This document shows, piece after piece, positions 16,178-26,200 of a stretch of DNA of 64,000 nucleotides; the stretch's first letter is position 1; the number at the start of each line of letters is the position of its first letter. This stretch comes from Drouetiella sp036703255 (GTDB taxonomy: Bacteria > Cyanobacteriota > Cyanobacteriia > Elainellales > Elainellaceae): assembly GCA_036703255.1 (NCBI GenBank), contig DATNPL010000131.1:1-64000 (forward strand), written 5' to 3'. The translations under genes and the position numbers were made by a program. The notes under the pieces are model-generated. The model worked only from the letters and a program-made list of their open reading frames with translations. It was not told the DNA's origin and made no database searches.

Positions 16178-16564
16178 GTTAGTTACCTCTCAACTTTGTT
16201 TCTCTAAAAGGAGTTTGAAAAATAGAAATCTCGGATTAGCTGCGCTATTTGCTGAACCTGCCTAGCCTGTGCGATCGACTCCCAATCAATGACACAAGCT
16301 CCAATCTGCCCCACACACTGAACACTGACTCAACTCTGGATTAACGCTTGCAGACTGCCGAAAGCGCATTAAGCTAGCTCAGGCACCTTCCCTCAACTTC
16401 CGATTGGAGAGTTGTAAATCGAGCTTTGAGAGGAGATAAGAGACTCAACACCTTTCGCAACCTGCGTTCGTAACCTTATGTAAAGAAATATAACATCAAT
16501 TGTTACAAAACTGCAACATTGATTGCAAACTTTTTTTGAGAATGCTATTGAGATCGAACTATCT
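16178..16564. other. Divergent promoter region between the Psb35-like gene and rsmE
   Basis: This 387-bp spacer must contain both divergent promoters. It has AT-rich stretches such as gtaaagaaatataacatcaa near 16480-16500. No gene is seen. An in-frame TTG at 16523 would lengthen RsmE by 14 codons that do not match the family. Confidence 0.45.
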
Positions 16565-17323
16565 ATGGCTCAATTTCAACGCCTGGTTGTTTCACCTGCT
16601 CAGATTGCGGCTGAGCAAATTGCCTTGACGATGGCTCAGCAGCACTATCTAGGACATGTGCTGCGACTGCGGTCGGGCGATCGCTTTATTGCCATGAATG
16701 GCTTAGGACAGAGCTGGCTAGTGGCGCTCACGACCCAGGCGGCTACAGCCAAGATCCTAGAAGCTATGCAGACGCAAACTGAGCTACCCATTTCTGTTAC
16801 ATTGCTGATGGCGCTTCCCAAAAACGGCATGGATGAGGTGGTACGACAAGCCACCGAGTTAGGAATTGATCAAATTGTGCCGATTTTAAGCGATCGCTCT
16901 CTCTTGAAACCCAGCCCTCAAAAGCTCGATCGCTGGCAGCGCATTGCTCAAGAAGCAGCCGAACAGTCAGAGCGGCAGATGGTTCCAGGCGTTCAGGCTC
17001 CCCAGACTTGGGGAGAAGCTTTGCAGATTTGGAATACACAACATTCAACGTGTTACCTTTGCGCTGAGCGAGGCACGCGATCGCATCTGTTGAGCCGTTT
17101 GCAAGCACTGAGCGCTGAAGAATGGAGCAGGGGAATTACGATCGCGATCGGCTGTGAAGGGGGATGGACTGAGGCAGAAATAGAAAGCGCGATCGCGGTA
17201 GGCTATCAGCCTATCTCGCTGGGAGCCAGGATTTTGCGAGCAGTCACGGCACCTGTTGTAGCCCTCTCGCTGGTGTCCGCAGTTTTGGAGGAAAATGTAC
17301 CTCAAATTTCTGAGTCAACTTAA
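16565..17323 (+). CDS. rsmE: 16S rRNA m3U1498 methyltransferase
   Basis: The 252-residue SPOUT methyltransferase (ATG 16565) methylates U1498 of 16S rRNA using SAM. It shows the N-terminal PUA-like segment (MAQFQRLVVSPAQI, HYLGHVLRLRSGDRFIAMNG) and MALPKNGMDEVVRQATELGI with IVPILSDRSL. The trefoil-knot signature lies in TIAIGCEGGWTEAEIE and LGARILRAVTAPVVALSLV. The upstream TTG would add 14 residues without family support. A TPR gene follows on the same strand after 260 bp, so it is probably not co-transcribed. Confidence 0.93.
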   Translation: MAQFQRLVVSPAQIAAEQIALTMAQQHYLGHVLRLRSGDRFIAMNGLGQSWLVALTTQAATAKILEAMQTQTELPISVTLLMALPKNGMDEVVRQATELGIDQIVPILSDRSLLKPSPQKLDRWQRIAQEAAEQSERQMVPGVQAPQTWGEALQIWNTQHSTCYLCAERGTRSHLLSRLQALSAEEWSRGITIAIGCEGGWTEAEIESAIAVGYQPISLGARILRAVTAPVVALSLVSAVLEENVPQISEST

Positions 17324-17584
17324 TTTATGAGAGAGGTTTAGAGTGCTTTTCTCATAAATAGATAAACCTCAAAACCAACAATGTCCCGATTTATTAAACC
17401 TCTTGCAAATTAGGGTTGATGGCGGCTGCGCCCTCCTCAAGCCTGATCCAAAACTCTCATCTGCAAGAGGTCTATTAGAGAATGGAAAAAGTTACATTAA
17501 TAGACAGCGAAAGCTGTTGATTTGCTGAGGCTCAGCAGATCGTAGATAGGGTTTTGCGATTTACTGCGTCTGCCGTTCCTTCCT

Positions 17585-18676
17585 ATGCTTGACCAAATTG
17601 CCGCTGCATTCGATCGCCAGGATTACAAGACCGCTGCTCAGCTCTTAAAGCAGTTCCGTCAGCAGTCGCCTGATAATGTTTGGGCACGGCTTTATGTAGG
17701 GCGGCTTCAGGAAGTCTCCGGCAAGTCGGAAGCAGCAGCGGCCATTTATCGCCAGCTTTTGCAAGAGACACGCAATCCTAAAGTCGTGACTCAGGCGCGT
17801 GAAGGGCTGCAACGGCTCAATGCCGAGGCCAAAGCCCAGCGAGAGGAAGCGATCGCCCAAGCCACTGCCGATCCAGCAAATGCAGGAGTAGGTTTTTTGA
17901 TCTTGGAGCCGATTGAGGCGGCAGCCAGGACAGAAACGGCACGGAAATTTGCACAAATCATGAAGCTAGATGCCTATATGGCGCGCATGATCTTGCCCAG
18001 TCGCGGCTGGCGGCTCTATCGCACTGCGGCTCTAGGAGAGTTGCAGCTTTATGGGCAAGAGCTACAAAAAGCGGGCATCCCGGCCTTTTGGGTTTCGCTA
18101 GCAGCCATCCAAAAAATTCGGGTGTTTCGGGTGCAGTATTTTCAGGCGGCTTCACCCCAGCCAACGGTTCTGTGCAAGAGCGAGGCTGATCAGCTAGGTT
18201 CTTTAACCTTTGAATGGTCAGAGGTGGCTAACCGAGTTGAGGGACTGTTGCCTATTTTTGAAGATGTGGTAGATGTAGGGGTGCGCAACCAATTGACCCA
18301 TCGGGAAGAAACGCAAGACTATGCGCAAATAGTTGATCTACATTTGCCCAAACGCAACTGCATCTTGCGATTTTGCGATCGCGCCTACCAGTTTCAAAAT
18401 GGCGTAGTATTCGATGCCAGCCAAGATGGTGGCCTTTCCAATGCCCAAGCAACGCTGCGGATTCGCTGGAATCAGCTAACTGAATTTTTAAAGGAGCGAT
18501 CGACGACCCTTCCTGTCGGGTCAGATTTCACCCCCTTTGCCGAAACGGCGCTAGAGCCTTTAGCCTTGGTCAAAGATTTTTCGGCTCATATTGATTTGTT
18601 TCGCAAAGATCCGACGCAATGGGACAATGCCTTTCAGCTCTATAGCGGTCTAATTTTTCAACATTGCCTCAAGTAG
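17585..18676 (+). CDS. TPR-containing cyanobacterial protein of unknown function
   Basis: The 363-residue protein starts with two TPR-like helical pairs (DQIAAAFDRQDYKTAAQLLK, VWARLYVGRLQEVSGKSEAA) and a charged helix. A mixed region follows (AGVGFLILEPIEAAARTETA, RKFAQIMKLDAYMARMILPS, RGWRLYRTAALGELQLYGQE), and then segments with beta character to the end. I do not know the family name, but the layout looks like a conserved cyanobacterial protein with an N-terminal TPR. It has no membrane segment or signal peptide. arfB begins 19 bp after its stop on the same strand, so the two may be co-transcribed. Confidence 0.7.
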   Translation: MLDQIAAAFDRQDYKTAAQLLKQFRQQSPDNVWARLYVGRLQEVSGKSEAAAAIYRQLLQETRNPKVVTQAREGLQRLNAEAKAQREEAIAQATADPANAGVGFLILEPIEAAARTETARKFAQIMKLDAYMARMILPSRGWRLYRTAALGELQLYGQELQKAGIPAFWVSLAAIQKIRVFRVQYFQAASPQPTVLCKSEADQLGSLTFEWSEVANRVEGLLPIFEDVVDVGVRNQLTHREETQDYAQIVDLHLPKRNCILRFCDRAYQFQNGVVFDASQDGGLSNAQATLRIRWNQLTEFLKERSTTLPVGSDFTPFAETALEPLALVKDFSAHIDLFRKDPTQWDNAFQLYSGLIFQHCLK

Positions 18677-18695
18677 GAATGATTTTTCATAACTT

Positions 18696-19112
18696 ATGCT
18701 GCAAATTTCTAAGGCCGTGAGCATCCCAGAGCATGAAATTGAGATGAGCGCAGTCCGATCGCAAGGAGCAGGAGGACAAAACGTGAATAAAGTGGCGACT
18801 GCGATTCACTTACGCTTTGATATCGCAGCGTCTTCTCTACCCGATTGCTACAAAGAGCGGCTGTTGCAACTCAGTGACCAGCGCATCACCAAAGAAGGGG
18901 TGATTGTGATCAAGGCTCAAGAGCACCGCAGTCAAGAGCAAAATCGGGAAGAGGCTTTGCAGCGGTTGCAAGGGCTAATAAAAAGCGCCATCGTAGTTGC
19001 CAAACCCCGCAAGCCCAGTAAACCCACTCGGAGTTCTCAGCGGAAACGTCTGGATAGCAAAACCAAGCGGAGTCAGATTAAGACCCTGCGCGGCAAAATT
19101 GCCGATGAGTAA
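18696..19112 (+). CDS. arfB: Alternative ribosome-rescue factor / peptidyl-tRNA hydrolase ArfB
   Basis: The 138-residue protein carries the class I release factor GGQ motif in RSQGAGGQNVNKVATAIHLR and the basic C-terminal tail that enters the mRNA channel (PRKPSKPTRSSQRKRLDSKT). It lacks a codon-recognition domain, which separates ArfB (YaeJ) from RF1/RF2. It hydrolyses peptidyl-tRNA on ribosomes stalled on mRNAs without a stop codon. The start ATG is 19 bp past the TPR gene. Length and motif order are normal for the family. Confidence 0.93.
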   Translation: MLQISKAVSIPEHEIEMSAVRSQGAGGQNVNKVATAIHLRFDIAASSLPDCYKERLLQLSDQRITKEGVIVIKAQEHRSQEQNREEALQRLQGLIKSAIVVAKPRKPSKPTRSSQRKRLDSKTKRSQIKTLRGKIADE

Positions 19113-19223
19113 GATGCGAGCCTGCGATCGCCACGGCAAATCTAAATTGAACAAAAATTGAACAAATTGTTGCGGTCAAATCAGCATGTCAGAATAGGCG
19201 TATTGTTCTATGACAGCTAGCCC

Positions 19224-19688
19224 ATGAATCCGATCGCCGCTCTTAGCCCACTTTCTTCGCCCTCAACCGCCGATCATTTTGCCATTACCTTTGCGCCCCT
19301 CTCGTTTGAAGAAGTGTACGCATTGGCAGATGATCCTGCCAACGGCGCAGTCGTGCTGATGAGCGGCATGGTGCGCAACCAGACGGGCGGTAGAGCGGTA
19401 GTGGCCTTAGAGTATCAGGCTTACGAACCGATGGCGATCGCTGTCTTTAAGCAGATTGCCCAAGAGGTGCGCCAAACCTGGAGTGATGTTACCCATGTGG
19501 TGATTCACCATCGCACTGGACGCTTGAGCATTGGAGAAATTAGCGTTCTAGTGGCGATCGGCTGTCCCCATCGTGCAGAGGCATTTGCGGCCTGTCAGTA
19601 TGCGATCGATGCGCTCAAACAAAACGCTCCCATCTGGAAAAAGGAGTGGTACAACGAGCAGGAATATAGCTGGGTCAAATGTTGCTAA
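19224..19688 (+). CDS. moaE: Molybdopterin synthase catalytic subunit
   Basis: The 154-residue protein matches MoaE: ANGAVVLMSGMVRNQTGG near the N-terminus, ALEYQAYEPMA, VVIHHRTGRLSIGEISVLVA, CPHRAEAFAACQYAIDALKQ, and the catalytic Lys motif APIWKKEWY. MoaE with MoaD converts precursor Z to molybdopterin. It is not next to other moa genes here. It converges on the CheW gene and the two reading frames overlap by 14 bp at 19675-19688. Confidence 0.95.
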   Translation: MNPIAALSPLSSPSTADHFAITFAPLSFEEVYALADDPANGAVVLMSGMVRNQTGGRAVVALEYQAYEPMAIAVFKQIAQEVRQTWSDVTHVVIHHRTGRLSIGEISVLVAIGCPHRAEAFAACQYAIDALKQNAPIWKKEWYNEQEYSWVKCC

Positions 19689-20241
19689 GGTGCAGCAGAA
19701 AGACTGTTCCGAACGGTGACACGATCGCAATGTGGCTGGCAATGCCGTCCATAGCTTTGCGGTGAGCCGCAGGGATGGGATGGGTGGCCGCAACAGGTAA
19801 CTCCACCAAGACAGGCGGCCGATCGACTGGGATAGCCGTCAGGGCTTTACCAGAGGCGGCAATCACACAAAACGGCTTCTCTCGGATTTCCTCTAGGGAC
19901 TCAGGGTTAGCGGCGGTTCGATCGCCTTTGAGCACTGCCAGAATTGGACGCAGATTGAGCACAGGCAGCGGCTGATTACCCCAATAAACGAGTCGATTTG
20001 ACCCCATATTTTTGATGAGAGCCGCTTGGTGAGTCACCCGCAGAACGGCAGCGGGCGGAAGCGCAAACCAATGGTCGTCAATTTGGAAAGCGATCACCTT
20101 GTAGCGGTCTGCCTTATGAGCCTCTATCGGGCGAGTTTTTGTCTGCCTAGTTTCTGCCTTACGGACACCTAAAGTCTCTAAAGTATCCAAGGTATCTAAA
20201 GGGGCGATCGGCCGTTGGGAAGTGCGCATAGGTTTTGCCAT
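19675..20241 (-). CDS. CheW-like adaptor, last gene of the chemosensory operon
   Basis: The 188-residue protein has an N-terminal linker of about 45 residues, then a CheW domain: DRYKVIAFQIDDHWFALPPA, AVLRVTHQAA, LPVLNLRPILAVLKG and a final strand VFLLHLSNI. CheW links receptor and CheA. Its ATG directly follows the TAG of the CheA gene (TAGATG), so translation is coupled. It corresponds in position to the second CheW-type gene of pix/ptx-like operons. The C-terminus overlaps convergent moaE. Confidence 0.85.
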   Translation of the reverse strand: MAKPMRTSQRPIAPLDTLDTLETLGVRKAETRQTKTRPIEAHKADRYKVIAFQIDDHWFALPPAAVLRVTHQAALIKNMGSNRLVYWGNQPLPVLNLRPILAVLKGDRTAANPESLEEIREKPFCVIAASGKALTAIPVDRPPVLVELPVAATHPIPAAHRKAMDGIASHIAIVSPFGTVFLLHLSNI

Positions 20242-23151
20242 CTAGAAAGCAGGGACGAGAGCTGAAGCAGTCATAACGGTATCTAGTATTTCCAGCAGTT
20301 CGGCAGAAGTGTAAGGCTTGCTCATGAAGGCATTAGCCCCTAGCTCCGTGGCGAACTGACGGTATTTATCGCTACTGCGAGACGTCAGCATGACAACGGG
20401 AATGGCCTGAAGATCTGGTGTTTTTCGGAGCTGGGCGAGAAATTCAAAGCCGTTCATCCGAGGCATTTCAATATCCGAGATGATTAGATGCACATCGGCC
20501 TGTTGTTGTAGATAGGCAAATCCTTCTAAGCCATCGCCCGCCTGAGACACCCGGTAGCCTCTTTCCTGCAAAGTTCTGGCTAGCGTCTGGCGAACGGTGA
20601 GCGAGTCTTCAATTAGCAGGATGTGAGCAGGGGGCTGAGGAAGCAAGGGGACGAAAGGTAAAGCCGCATCGCGCAATGCGAGAGATGGAGCTGAAGACGT
20701 AAAAGGCTGAGAAATTGAGGGCTGGGCTTGACGAAACTGCTGTAGGAGCAGGGCAGGGTCAATCACCAGAGTTAGCTGACTGTCTCCCAGGATGCTACAG
20801 CCGTAGACATAGGGCGGGGGGGCGATCGCCGTTCCCAACGGACGAATGACCAACTCTTGTTCTCCCAACATCTGATCGACCTGTAGACCCCAGATGTTGT
20901 TGGACGATCGCATCAGAATCACTGGGGAGAGCGTGCCCTGCTGAGAGGGGGCTGCGTCAGGGCAGTGGAGCAGTTCAGACAAGGGATAGACCGGAATCAT
21001 GCGATCGGCTTGATCGATTTGCCAGCGCAAAACTTTCTGATGGCTACTGGTTTGACTCAGTTGATCCCCCTTGGGTAAGATCACCTGCTGAATGATGTGC
21101 GTGGATAGGGCGTAAGTCATGCCCTGGTTTTGGCAAACCATCAGTCGGGTAATCGTGATCGACAGAGGCAAAGACAGCGTAAAGCAGGTTCCCTGCCCTG
21201 GCGTAGAGCTGACAATGACGCTGCCTTTTGAGGCTTGAATCTGAGAGCGCACCATATCCAGCCCAACCCCGCGACCCGATAAATCACTCACTTGGGTGGC
21301 CGTAGAAAAGCCCGCATGGAATAAAAACTCAGAGAGTTGTGCTGTAGAAGCGACTTTAGCTGCCTCTGGGCTGAGTAGACCGATCGCTACGGCTTGAGCA
21401 GCAACGCGCTGCCAGTCAATTCCCTGCCCATCATCCCAAATTTCAATGAGCGTGCGGTTGCCCTGATGGTAGGCATGAATTTGAATTTGCCCAATTTCTG
21501 GCTTGCCACTGGCGTGACGATGCTCAGGTGATTCAATCCCGTGGTCAAAGGCATTGCGAACCAGATGTAGGAGAGGATTATAGAGTTTTTCAGCGATCGC
21601 TTTATCGACCAGCACATGGGTGCCGCTCAGCGTCATTTCAACAGGTTTATGGTGGGTAGCGGCAAGCTGCTGCAACAGGCGCGGAAAGCGATTTAGTACA
21701 TCCCCCAAGGGCTGCATTCGAGCAGTCGTCAGGTCATCCTGCACGCTGGTGAGCAGTCGCTTCTGGGCTTCACGGGTTTGGCGGATGGTTCGAATCTGGT
21801 GCTCTAGCGTTTCACCCACCATCTCTAGCTGCACAAGATCATTAAGTGCCGATTGCACCAGCACCTGAAAGTCGGTGTATTGATCCATTTCCAGGGCATC
21901 GAAAGCCGTTGGAGCAACAGGAGATCGAGCTATAGGCTGAGCAGGCTCCTGAGCCACAGAGCCTTCGCCCATCACGTCCGACCAGCTTTGTAACTCGCTT
22001 AGGGTGCGTTGGTGCTGCCGCAGAGAAGCCAACAGTTCCTGAACGCCAAGACGAAACTGAATATCCTGATTAGTCTGTTGGTTCTGGTTGATGAGCAGTT
22101 CTCCGGCCAGATGATCCAGACGTTCGAGCTGTTCTAAATTGACACGAACAACAGGAAGTGGCTCGGACGGTGGAGAAGGGAGGGCAGGAGAAAGGGGGAC
22201 AGGAGAAAGGAGCAATGATGCAGGAGGCGAAAGCGGCTCGATCGCCGCTTCTACTGGAGCTGCTAAAGCCTCTACTGCCCTAGGCTCCAGCGGAATATCG
22301 CCAAACAGAGCATCCAGGCTCAGCAGTGCGATCGGGTCAGAAGAATTCGAGACAGTTTCAGTTTTTTGGGGGTGATGGGCTAGCTGCTTGAGAGGCCGTG
22401 AGGCGGTGCCGCCTTGGGTGCGATCGCCTCCCAGGACAGCGGCTTGCCCCTGACGAAAGTCAGCGAGAGCCAGGGTAGCAATCTGCTGAACCCGATCAGG
22501 GTGAGCGGTTAGAGCCGCAAGTGTTGCCTGGGCAATTTCACCAAACCCCTTGAGCTGCAAAGATTCTGCCAAGCCCAGAAAAACCTCTGCTTCGGATTGG
22601 AGATGCTTGAGCAAAATATTGGAGGGTTGGGTAAGGGCGATCGCCAAATTCTGTAACCGCTGCTCCACTCCGCTCTCAAACATGGACTGCACCAGGTCAA
22701 AGCCCAACTCAGCAGCCGTTGGCAGCGGCGGCTCCTGATCAAACAGCGAACCTAGATGGGTTCGCAGCCGAGACAGCACAGCAGCCGATCGGTGCAACAC
22801 ATCAGATTCATTCACTGATGTGCCCATAAACTCAGCCATAAGCGGCTCTCTCAAGCACTCGTAAGCCTGAAATAGCAGAGCTGTAAACTCGGCATCAATC
22901 ACGACTTCCGGATTGTAGAGTGTCTTAAACACATCTTCCAGAACATGCGCTACGGATTTAACGGTGTCTAGCTCGATACTGGCAGCGGCTCCCTTGAGGG
23001 TATGAGCCGCCCGCATCAAATTGTGGACTTGAGCCGGAGTGCGATCTTGTTTGAGGTTGAACAGCTCTTGTTCGATCGCTTGCAGCAGATCATTGGCTTC
23101 AATGAGGAAGTTGGCATAGTCTTCCTGGCGAATCGTAGGAGAAATCGGCAT
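20242..23151 (-). CDS. CheA-type hybrid histidine kinase with C-terminal receiver
   Basis: The 969-residue kinase has an HPt domain at the N-terminus (LMRAAHTLKGAAASIELDTV, His50) and a variable Pro/Ser-rich middle. A dimerisation/HATPase block follows (HLVRNAFDHGIESPEHR, GRGVGLDMVRSQIQASKGSV), then a CheW-like regulatory domain (about 690-830). A receiver ends the protein (ILLIEDSLTVRQTLARTLQE, phosphoacceptor Asp893 in IISDIEMPRMNG, Lys in MSKPYTS). It would autophosphorylate in response to the upstream receptor and pass phosphate to the CheY/PatA-like regulators. Pix/Pil CheA proteins share this CheA-REC layout. It follows the receptor gene by 101 bp. Confidence 0.93.
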   Translation of the reverse strand: MPISPTIRQEDYANFLIEANDLLQAIEQELFNLKQDRTPAQVHNLMRAAHTLKGAAASIELDTVKSVAHVLEDVFKTLYNPEVVIDAEFTALLFQAYECLREPLMAEFMGTSVNESDVLHRSAAVLSRLRTHLGSLFDQEPPLPTAAELGFDLVQSMFESGVEQRLQNLAIALTQPSNILLKHLQSEAEVFLGLAESLQLKGFGEIAQATLAALTAHPDRVQQIATLALADFRQGQAAVLGGDRTQGGTASRPLKQLAHHPQKTETVSNSSDPIALLSLDALFGDIPLEPRAVEALAAPVEAAIEPLSPPASLLLSPVPLSPALPSPPSEPLPVVRVNLEQLERLDHLAGELLINQNQQTNQDIQFRLGVQELLASLRQHQRTLSELQSWSDVMGEGSVAQEPAQPIARSPVAPTAFDALEMDQYTDFQVLVQSALNDLVQLEMVGETLEHQIRTIRQTREAQKRLLTSVQDDLTTARMQPLGDVLNRFPRLLQQLAATHHKPVEMTLSGTHVLVDKAIAEKLYNPLLHLVRNAFDHGIESPEHRHASGKPEIGQIQIHAYHQGNRTLIEIWDDGQGIDWQRVAAQAVAIGLLSPEAAKVASTAQLSEFLFHAGFSTATQVSDLSGRGVGLDMVRSQIQASKGSVIVSSTPGQGTCFTLSLPLSITITRLMVCQNQGMTYALSTHIIQQVILPKGDQLSQTSSHQKVLRWQIDQADRMIPVYPLSELLHCPDAAPSQQGTLSPVILMRSSNNIWGLQVDQMLGEQELVIRPLGTAIAPPPYVYGCSILGDSQLTLVIDPALLLQQFRQAQPSISQPFTSSAPSLALRDAALPFVPLLPQPPAHILLIEDSLTVRQTLARTLQERGYRVSQAGDGLEGFAYLQQQADVHLIISDIEMPRMNGFEFLAQLRKTPDLQAIPVVMLTSRSSDKYRQFATELGANAFMSKPYTSAELLEILDTVMTASALVPAF

Positions 23152-23252
23152 AATCAGGTTCTGGCGTGGGTGATGTCAAGCATGGATTTTGCAGGGTACA
23201 GGTGCGCCTCCTGCAAAAATCCTTCTCAGATTGAGCACAGATCCCCAGTTCT

Positions 23253-26200
23253 TTACAACTTGAATTGTCCGACCGTGGTTTGCAAATCGCTAGCGGTCGT
23301 TAGAAGCTGTTGAAAAGAGGTGGCAATCTGTTCGGTAGCAGTGGAGGTTTCGTTGGCGATCGCCACCACATCGGCCATCGTTTGAGCCACCCGATGCGAG
23401 TCCTGCGTTTGCGTTTGCGTTGCCTGGGTGATGTGCTGCACAAGCTGGCTAATTTGGGCGGTAGCGCTCATGATTGCAGTTAAGCTCTGGCGGGTTTCGT
23501 TCACCAGAGTTGTGCCGTTTACAACCTGCTCAATCCCGGTAGCCATTCCCTGAGACACAATGCTGGTTTCTGCCTGAATTTCTTGAACCAGCTTTTCAAT
23601 TTCAGTTGTGGCTTCTGCCGATTGCTGCGCCAGCGAACGAACTTCATCTGCCACGACAGCAAATCCTCGGCCATACTCCCCGGCTCTTGTCGCCTCGATC
23701 GCCGCATTCAGCGCCAAAAGCTGCGTTTGCGTCGTGAACCCTGCAATCAAGCTGACCACCTTAGAAATCTTCTGGGAGGATTCGCTCAGTCGCTTAATCT
23801 TCTTACTGGTTTCTGCGACCGTTTGGCGGATTGCCTGAATCCCTTCAACCGTGCGGTTCATGGCGATGTCACCCTGCTGCACGGTTTGGTTTGCCTGCTG
23901 CACGGCCGTTTCTACTTGCTGGGCGCTGCTGGCAACGGCTTGTGTTCCTGCTGCCATAGTCTGAATTTGAGCGAGGGCGGTCGTCATCTGCTGCGATTCT
24001 TGCTGAGCACCCTGAGCCAGTTTGGCAATCTCGCTGCTGTTGCTCTGAGAAGTATCGCTCATCCGCAGGGCAGCATCTTGCACCTGCAACACAATTCTCC
24101 GGAGAGACTGGAGCGTGTTGTTATAGGCGTCGGCGATCGTCCCCATTTCGTCTTCGGTGATGGGGGCACGCACCGTCAAATCGCCTTCCAAAGCCGGACG
24201 CACAGCCATTAGCAGCTGTACGGCACGCTGTTGCAACAGTTCTTTAGAGGCTTTTTCTCGGGCGGCAGCTTCGGCCAGCTGTTGGGATTGTGCCTGAAGC
24301 TGCTGGGTATACTCCGCTTGCTGGAGGGCAATGCCCAACTGGTTAGCAACCTGCATCAGCAGATTGATTTCACCCTCTTCCCAAGTGCGGGAGTCACTAT
24401 TTTGGAAGGCGGAGAGCAAGCCCCAGAGCTGATTTCCCTGGAAGATAGAGACAACGGCACAGGCTTTAACCTGGTATTGCTCTAATGCCTCCACATGGCA
24501 ATCGGTCATGAGTTTGCGAGGAGCCTGAAGATTGAGGTGCCCCCCCTCCCATAGAGTTTCACCTAGATGAATATCGTCCACAATGAGGGGAATATTTTGG
24601 CGAAAGCGCCCACCCTGATGTTCGCCAATGTATGGATCTTCCCAACCGCTGCCCGTTAGGCTGGGGTAGCCTCCTGTGACCGACTCTGCGGCAAAGTCAC
24701 CAAAGAAATCGGGACGGAATTTGTAGATAGTGACTCGCTCTACATTCAGCAAGCTCCGAACTTCCTGGGTTGCGGCTTTAAAGATCGACTCGATATCCAG
24801 CGTGTTGCGAATACGGTTGACCACACGAGCTAGCGCCTGTTCACGATCGATCGCTTTTTGCATTTGCAGCGTTTTTGCCTGCATTTCCTCGACATACTCT
24901 GCCTGTTGCAGGGCAACGCCAAGTTGGTTAGCGATCTGCATTAACAGGTTAATTTCAGAAGCTTCCCACTGTCTTGCACCTGTATTTTGAAAGGCCGAAA
25001 GCAAACCCCAAAGCTTCTGTCTGCGGAAAATAGCGACGACTGCACAGGCTTCTACCTGGTAATACCGCAAGGCTTCAACATGGCAGTCAGTCAGCGATTT
25101 GCGAGCCTCAACGTTCATCAGCCCCCCCGCCCACGGAGTTTCACCAATGTTGATATCATCCACAATCAGCGGCTCGTTGTGGCGAAATCGCCCGCCTCGA
25201 TGCTCGTTGAGATAAGGATCTTCCCAACCGCTGCCGACTAACCGAGGGTAGTGGCCAGAAATTGTCTCTTCAATAAAGTCGCCAAAGAAATCGGGGCGAA
25301 ATTTATAAATCGTCACCCGCTCTACCTTAAGAAGGCGAGCCACCTCTTGGGTGGTAACTTGGAAGATGGCCTTCATGTCGGAGGCGCTACGCAGCTTTTG
25401 GAAAACACGCCCGCTAGCCTTTTCGCGTGCCACTAGCTTTTCTAGCTGCACTTCCTTGGCTTCGACATGCGCAATGAATTCTGCCTGCTGGAGAGCAATG
25501 CCAAGCTGATTGGCAATCTGGGTCAGAAGTTGAATCTCCGCTTCTTCCCAATGTCTGATACTAGTGTTCTGAAAAGCAGAGAGCAAACCCCAGAGCTGAT
25601 TTCCCTGGAAGATGGGGACAACGGCACAAGCTTTGACCTGATAATATTGCAGGGCTTCGATGTGGCAGTCGGTGAGGGGCTTGCGGGGAGCTTGGATATT
25701 TAAGTGTCCTCCCGTCCATAAAGTTTCACCGCCATGAATATCATCTACAACCAGCAGCTCATTGTTGCGAAACCGTCCGCCTTGATGCTCACTGAGGTAA
25801 GGATCTTCCCAGCCGCTACCCACCAACCGAGGATAGTTGCCGACCACCGTTTCTTCGACAAAATCGCCGAAGAAGTCGGGGCGAAATTTGTAAATCGTCA
25901 CCCGCTCTACGTTGAGCAGGCGGCTAACTTCTTGAGTAGTGACTCTAAAAATTGCCTGCAAATCTACCGTACTGCGAATCTTGTGAATCACTTTGGCGGT
26001 TGCCTGTTCTCGGGCAATCACCTGCTTGAGCTGCATTTTAGACTGAACGAACTGCAAGGCTAAGGTCAATTTGGCTGCGATGTCAGTCAGCAGGTAAATC
26101 TCTTGTTCTTGCCAACTGCGCATTTGGCTGCATTGCTGCACGACGAGTAAACCCTGCACCCGATCGCTCACGATGAGCGGGATGGCTAAACTTGCCAAAA

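Noticed and set aside
23583..24212. Plus-strand open frame opposite the MCP signalling domain
   Set aside because: Antisense of a conserved coding region; Cys/Leu-rich with no motif.
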